Of a stretch of 64,000 bases of DNA, positions 61,101 through 64,000 are shown piece after piece; the stretch's first letter is position 1; each line of letters begins with the position of its first letter. Source of the DNA: Lacticaseibacillus porcinae. Its GTDB lineage: Bacteria > Bacillota > Bacilli > Lactobacillales > Lactobacillaceae. Position numbers and translations under genes: made by a program. The DNA lies in NCBI RefSeq assembly GCF_003946305.1, contig NZ_RHNS01000005.1, positions 115,588 to 179,587 of the forward strand, in the 5' to 3' direction. The notes under the pieces are model-generated. The model was not told where the DNA came from, did not search any database, and saw only the letters and a list, made by a program, of their open reading frames with translations.

Positions 61101-62849
61101 TGCGGAAACTGGAGTATTAGCTTTAAACGCCATCTCAATCGTCGAGTTTACAGAATCACCTGGATCAAAAACGAGGTCGTTTTGATCCTTAAATACAACC
61201 GGAACGTTAACCAGCGATGCGTCGTAGGTATACGTCACTGACGTCGTTTGTGGCAAATAGATGTTCTTTACTGTATAACCGATCGCTCCTCTGGTCTGAT
61301 AACTATCACCGCGATTAAGCGTCTTTGTAACGGAAAAATCCATAAATGTAAACGCAGCACTTTTGGCTTTAAGGGTAATAGTCATTTGTCCGGTATCAGC
61401 GTCTTTTAACGTGTACACAAGAGTCCCAATATCAGTTGCACCGGAATACAGTTCTTCACGAAAAATTTGACCATCCGTCATGAACGGCGACATCGTACCG
61501 GTCGTATTGTCAGAGCCAGTCGGATTATAACCAGTTAATTCTGAGGATGAATTTGTCGTGTAGCTTTGTCCAGATAGCCCCGTCATGCTTACTGGATCTG
61601 CGATGCTATTACCATCTTTGTCAATGTAGTAAGTAGTTTGAGTTTGACTCATCGGTTTGAGCGCTGCCCATCCTACCCAAGTTTTCTGCTTTCCATCTTC
61701 ATACGAGCCTTTGGGATAGGCGTCCACATCATAATTGATGAAGAAATTATCGCCAGTATGTTCAATATATAAACTACTGATGTCGCCGCCATCATTGATT
61801 ACAGTCCAGTTGCCAATAGAATTTTTACCTTCCGTGATCACCTGGTCTGTCGCAGCGCTTTGACCATCAGCGGTAAGAATTTGAGCGTGGATTTCGTTCA
61901 CATCATTTCGATTAACTGAAAGTACCAAATTATCCGTTTTTGCGGAACCTTGAAAAAAGCTATACAAGTCAGAGTCTTGTGGTTCATGGAAAGAGCCATC
62001 TGGATAATCTGGATCATCAACGGTAAAGCCTTCAGGTAAGTTGTCGTTGGCACCACTTGTAGCCGTACTCCCATTCAACGTATTGACTTGTGCCGCCGAC
62101 AACATCGACTTATAACTTACTTCTGGCAGTGGTGTGTTTGTCGTATCCACAGTCGAAGGGGCGTCGACTTTTTGGTTTGATGCCGTGGTGTCAGTTTCAG
62201 AAGTTGTGTCATCAACTGTAGTCTGTGACGCATCAGTTGTCGATGTTTCAGTCGTGGTCGTGTCTTCACTCGTTGGTGCAGCGTCAGTCGTTGACGCCGC
62301 GCTCGCAGATGTTTCATCTGTTGTCGTGGCATCACTCGCAGTTGATGCAGTATTTTCCTTCGCATCAGAAATAGCGGCTGTCAACGAGTCAGCCGTCTCG
62401 GTTACACCAGTCAAATCAGTCTTTTCAGTGGTCGTCGAACTAGCCGGATCACTTGCAGGTGATTCGGTGGTTGCACTCACGTTGTTGTCCCCCGTTGAAT
62501 CAGTTGTTGCTGGCGTATCAGCAGTGATGGTCCCTGAAACCTTCGCTGCAGCCGTACTCCCAGTGTCACTGTCCGAAGTTGCCGTGTTTGTACTGTCGGC
62601 AGTCGCTGGCGTGATTGATGACTGCAACACCACCTTTTGTGCGGTGAGTTGTTCGGCAACAGTCCCTTTTTGCGTTTGTGAATCTAACGCTGTGGTGTCG
62701 GCGTGCACCTGATGCGCCTGACCAAGCGTTACACTTGCCATGCCAAAGAAGAACAAGAGCCCGTAGACCCAGTTCTTCCCACTTCTCCACATTTTGACCC
62801 GAGATTTGACCTCGGTGGTTGAAATTGAACGACGATTGTTTTTTCGCAT
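55101..62849 (-). CDS. Giant MucBP/LPXTG cell-wall adhesin, 2582 residues
   Basis: The N-terminus carries a KxYKxGKxW-type signal (VKMWRSGKNWVYGLLFFF). Residues about 60-235 are a Ser/Thr/Asp-rich stalk; about 240-520 an N-terminal binding domain. From about 520 to 1530 come some eight MucBP-type modules (KVTVHHVDGNGKTI, VNVKVHFEDAQTHED, KSVKVAYVEENNDE and others). From about 1530 to 2490 are eight repeats of the form DPDGGTTTTKTNGDGDI...LDNGEPDGNVVLTH. The end is SLPQTGDKQSPLG, a hydrophobic span and RRRR, for sortase A. It should bind mucus or matrix glycans. AGGGG precedes the ATG. Confidence 0.95.
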   Translation of the reverse strand: MRKNNRRSISTTEVKSRVKMWRSGKNWVYGLLFFFGMASVTLGQAHQVHADTTALDSQTQKGTVAEQLTAQKVVLQSSITPATADSTNTATSDSDTGSTAAAKVSGTITADTPATTDSTGDNNVSATTESPASDPASSTTTEKTDLTGVTETADSLTAAISDAKENTASTASDATTTDETSASAASTTDAAPTSEDTTTTETSTTDASQTTVDDTTSETDTTASNQKVDAPSTVDTTNTPLPEVSYKSMLSAAQVNTLNGSTATSGANDNLPEGFTVDDPDYPDGSFHEPQDSDLYSFFQGSAKTDNLVLSVNRNDVNEIHAQILTADGQSAATDQVITEGKNSIGNWTVINDGGDISSLYIEHTGDNFFINYDVDAYPKGSYEDGKQKTWVGWAALKPMSQTQTTYYIDKDGNSIADPVSMTGLSGQSYTTNSSSELTGYNPTGSDNTTGTMSPFMTDGQIFREELYSGATDIGTLVYTLKDADTGQMTITLKAKSAAFTFMDFSVTKTLNRGDSYQTRGAIGYTVKNIYLPQTTSVTYTYDASLVNVPVVFKDQNDLVFDPGDSVNSTIEMAFKANTPVSAPDITGYTYNRNYTSTVKDNPTDYTVTDFANPGTITWHYTANPEKVTVHHVDGNGKTIASDTTIDGVYAQGLSLNATTDSSYDITNYQPRSDAPTSYTFNDDADQSITITYDQTASVQVHYVVDNANNTTTPLDVSALDLPTTLTGVVDTSVDVPTSNKIPGYTAVPGNPTSYKITQGDTKGVTLHYTANTVNVKVHFEDAQTHEDLKHTIYTTTTTGKSIQVKVAGPDLYVMDGYTFSKNAVTNGKLDQAADGSVLVDVTAPTALTVPADGKTPYIVTVPMDKTQYVDAPTDPTTDPKIQNIYKMTHRTFTVQTSTTAGDQFAATNGNQKITYTRQYVIDQYGDQSTIVGYGNWVCQTEPLADVTSADPDGYNKTITLTSTLISNGTTMADDTALNMSLQEALDALMSLPNNINLANTANATIDISYTVASQKLTVHYQFNGGDKQVDDVVLTGDSGTTVTYGELATPFDGYVFDEKDSTLTSPFDTVNSADQTATLVYNATGDYTYTTPGTDQSTTTQYKTDPDDPFTATGTIPYVEGYTPTSDNGTVTPIDSNDLTKGYTLTPEYPTTAAIITYTAETKSVRVEFVDKDGEIKGHDSQTLSGTANTPIDYTTINKLIDGYVLVTDGTTGHDKFTAADNTTTLTLTYNKTDGGYNVTQPGNDKPTNTPYVTNPEDPSKVNTIEVPSIPGYTPEVTNGTFTKTDKGYTVTPDDPTQPTTVTYKPEDGKSVKVAYVEENNDEIDGHPVTEFSGETDQTIDYGTKVIAGYVLTADGTKDKTTFAATDAGTPLTIHYKKVAITVTTPTGEDTTVNFPSDPTDPTTVQPGHVDYIKGYTPKDGAGTPLDAVDNDKTKGYTVPVPVDPTTPTTITYAPDEQIVNVHLIDTKGAPVENDEGDSVITVKGYTGEGIQTWKIDKFAATYKIVEDQTAQPFTFDDDDDHAQDVYITYLKLTQTTDPDGGTTILSTDGNDVIVAIDRDWPDGDHTHVDFDLTTNVAIITETPDGKPVETPVDVQPGDSTTVGKTTLDNGKPNDNVVLTHAGTDGDTTTETITPDGKNIFTYTQTTHDPDGGTTTTTTDVDDHITTIDRNWPDGDRSHVDIDTGTGVATITETPKDGDPTTPVEVQPGDKDTDGKTTLDNGEPDGNVVLTHPGTDGDTNEAITPEGKRIFTYTQTTHDPDGGTTTTTTDVDGHITTIDRDWPDGDRSHVDIDTGTGVATITETPKGGASTTPVEVQPGKTGNVGKTTLDNGEPDGNVLLTHPGTDGDTTETITPDGTRAFAYTKTRSDGGTSVSPKDFYTTTTTNDPDGGTTATKTNVDGDITAIDRDWPDGDHSHVDIDIDTGVATITETPKGGNPTTPVEVQPGEKVTDGKTTLDNGEPDGNVVLTHPGADGDTNEAITPDGKRNFDFKKTRSDGGISVSPKDFYNTTTTNDPDGGTTTTKTNGDGDILTIDKDWSDGDHSRVDINTDTGVATITETPKGGHPTTPIEAQPGEKGTDGKTMLDNGEPDGNVVLTHQGNDGNTTTETITPDGTRNFTFKKNRSDSGISVSPKAFYNTTTTNDPDGGTTTTKTNGDGDILTIDKDWSDGDHSHVDIDIDTGVATITETPKGEHSTTPIEVQPGEKGADGNTTLDNGEPNGNVVLTHQGNDGDTATETITPDGTRTFAFTKTRIEGDLSVSPKDFFTTTTTNDPDGGTTTTKTNGDGDITTIDKDWPDGDRSHVNINTDTGVATIIETPKGGAPTTPIAVQPGDKGTDGKTTLDNGEPDGNIILTHQGTDGDITAETITPDGARTFAFKKTRSDGGISVDPKDFYDTRTTDDHNGGSTTIRTDGNGDITTINNDWDDGDHTHVDVDPNTGDATVTDTDQNGHTTTPITIKPGDTATTGTTTIKNNEPDGDVVLTHIGTDGGEIATIAPNGEVTRALLPDTNGDDVATEDDAANAIASTALPQTSARTDVPSKKSESLPQTGDKQSPLGLLGAILLGSFALLGKRRRRDDGD
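55600..58260. repeat. Tandem DNA repeats inside the adhesin gene
   Basis: Eight in-frame units, judged from the DPDGG motif near 58225, 57900, 57575, 57185, 56800, 56415, 56030 and a diverged DHNGG near 55640. Spacing is about 325 bp for the first two intervals and about 385-390 bp for the rest, the longer form carrying an extra segment (RSDGGISVSPKDFY). Unit-to-unit identity is high, so copy number may vary. Confidence 0.85.
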
Positions 62850-62908
62850 AACCGAAACCCCTAATCTTATCGGCCACGCTAATCAAACTTATGCTTACAT
62901 GTACCACC

Positions 62909-62937
62909 AGAATAAAATACTTTTTGATAAAAATCAA
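62909..62937 (-). promoter_or_regulatory. Promoter of the adhesin gene
   Basis: Minus strand TTGATT, 17-bp spacer, TATTCT, about 60 bp before the ATG. The region 62940-63220 upstream is AT-rich with no gene that I can support. Confidence 0.5.
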
Positions 62938-63221
62938 TATTTAGTTAAGTCTATTCTATAATTTGAATATTTTCATGTAATGACGCTGGGATACCGGTTT
63001 TTCAATAACAAAAAGACAAAAATAATTAACCCATTCAATACCGGAATTATTCAAAATGTATTTCTCATCGTGCTTGATCCTCACCAATTTTCGCCACGAA
63101 AAAAGCGCTAGAAACCCCAGTGTTGCCGGGACTTCGAACGCTTAGAAACGAAAAAGGTAAGCATCTTTCTTCTATTAAATAATCGCTGTTGTAAATAACG
63201 ATATGGGAGTGTTTGCGATGA

Positions 63222-63342
63222 TCGTCGAGCTTTCTGCTGCAACGCGAGCACGTCTAGCTACGAAAAGAGCACCAAGCCAAAGTGCAGGCGTATGCTCTTT
63301 TCTAGGCTACGCGTCCTGCTAAGAACGTGTCCCCAAACACTG
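63222..63342. repeat. Structured repeat family C, diverged copy C3
   Basis: CGTCGAGCTTTCTGCTGCAA, GTCTAGCTACG, inner hairpin GAAAAGAGCA / TGCTCTTTTC, CTAGGCTACGCG. The outer arms are only partly paired. Confidence 0.65.
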
Positions 63343-63343
63343 G

Positions 63344-63460
63344 TATCGAGCTTTTCGATGCAACAGGCACACGCTTAGCTAAGACAAGGCACCGAGTCAA
63401 AGTGCGACTCGATGCCTTGTCTTACGCTAACCGGTGCCTTAAGTACGCATCGAAAAGCTC
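63344..63460. repeat. Structured repeat family C, copy C4
   Basis: 117 bp ending three bases from the prs stop. Arms GAGCTTTTCGATGC / GCATCGAAAAGCTC; middle GGCAC / GTGCC; inner AAGACAAGGCA / TGCCTTGTCTT and GAGTC / GACTC. Confidence 0.75.
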
Positions 63461-63463
63461 TTA

Positions 63464-64000
63464 TTATTTTTTAAACCGGTTTTCGAATAATGGAGAAACT
63501 GGCTTGTTTTCTTGGATGCGGGTGATGGCGCGGCCGATAAGTGGGCCTACGGAAACAGTGACCAGCTTGGAAAGCTTCTTGTCTTCAGCTAATTGAATGG
63601 AGTCAGTGACAACAACTTGTTCGATCACTGAGTTTTCCAAACGTTCAACGGCTGGGCCGGAGAAGATGGCGTGCGTTGCGGCAACTAAGACTTCGGTGGC
63701 ACCGGCATTCTTTAATGCGGCAGCAGCTAAAGTGATGGTGCCGGCAGTATCGATCATATCATCGATGATGATGCAACGTTTGCCTTCAACTTTACCAACG
63801 ATGTTCATGACTTCAGCCACGTTTGGACGAGGGCGACGCTTGTCGATGATGGCAATTGGGGCCTTCAAGAATTCAGCGAGCTTACGGGCACGGGTCACAC
63901 CACCATGGTCAGGTGATACGACGACAGTGTCTTCGCCGTTGTAGTGGTTACGCAAGAAGTAATCAGCTAATAATGGCGCACCCATCAAGTGATCAACAGG
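63464..64000 (-). CDS. prs: Ribose-phosphate pyrophosphokinase (partial, 5' end outside window)
   Basis: The C-terminal 178 residues of PRPP synthase: [29 protein letters not shown], and the PRPP-binding loop [14 protein letters not shown], ending PLFENRFKK. It makes PRPP from ribose-5-phosphate and ATP for nucleotides, His and Trp. The reading frame remains open to the window edge. Confidence 0.96.
   Translation of the reverse strand, partial: PVDHLMGAPLLADYFLRNHYNGEDTVVVSPDHGGVTRARKLAEFLKAPIAIIDKRRPRPNVAEVMNIVGKVEGKRCIIIDDMIDTAGTITLAAAALKNAGATEVLVAATHAIFSGPAVERLENSVIEQVVVTDSIQLAEDKKLSKLVTVSVGPLIGRAITRIQENKPVSPLFENRFKK

Noticed and set aside
62134..62712. 192-residue frame opposite the adhesin stalk
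   Set aside because: It is the antisense reading of Ser/Thr/Asp codons; no ribosome site and Val/Ser-only composition.

Overview
The window is a chromosomal stretch of a low-to-mid GC Firmicute, almost certainly a member of the Lactobacillaceae; the genus cannot be settled from the sequence alone. The evidence is the acpS-alr-mazEF cluster, the pyrG-murA-L31(type B) group, an RNA polymerase delta subunit, class II aldolase, QueT, YhgE/Pip, strong AGGAGG ribosome sites with frequent TTG/GTG starts, and a giant MucBP/LPXTG adhesin with a KxYKxGKxW-type signal. No tRNA, rRNA, prophage, intact insertion sequence or CRISPR array was found.

Layout. 1-3400: metF (cut by the window edge) and metE on the minus strand behind a T-box leader. 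3550-6480: secreted DUF915 hydrolase, an unidentified long structured RNA candidate, an orphan CopY-type repressor and fba. 6543-12966: small envelope proteins, a MazG-like pyrophosphohydrolase, an aldo/keto reductase, an EIIC-like membrane protein coupled to a second DUF915 hydrolase, and queT behind a preQ1-I riboswitch. 13758-20685: mazEF-alr-acpS, cshA and murF. 20781-30101: hypothetical proteins, usp, pstS, an AKR/HxlR/patatin divergon, a degenerate HAD protein and an MFS permease. 30162-35622: rpmE2, murA (active-site Cys replaced by Asp), pyrG with a reiterative-transcription type leader, rpoE and DUF1934. 36081-41366: HD hydrolase, Cof phosphatase, Nudix, YdcF, mscL, lepB. 41421-47500: a minus-strand operon tkt-aroF-aroB-aroD-aroE, in which transketolase can supply erythrose-4-phosphate for DAHP synthase. 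47786-50917: a histidine phosphatase divergent from serC-serA. 51289-64000: small membrane peptides, YhgE/Pip, a HicB-like protein, the 2582-residue adhesin and the 3' part of prs.

Two things stand out. First, the aro and ser operons each carry what looks like classical ribosome-mediated attenuation, which is unusual in Firmicutes where T-boxes dominate: a 14-codon leader MTNNVFYAWYAYFL (Phe, Tyr, Trp) before tkt-aro, and a 19-codon leader MTKFNDIRKSSSWSTTLSV (Ser-rich) before serC-serA, each followed by competing hairpins and intrinsic terminators. Second, the intergenic spaces contain at least three families of dispersed structured repeats (called A, B and C here): about 257 bp, about 182 bp and about 120 bp. 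Their stems differ in sequence from copy to copy yet stay paired, while short linker motifs are conserved. This is compensatory change of the kind seen in selected RNA or DNA structures, and I do not recognise any of the three as a described element.
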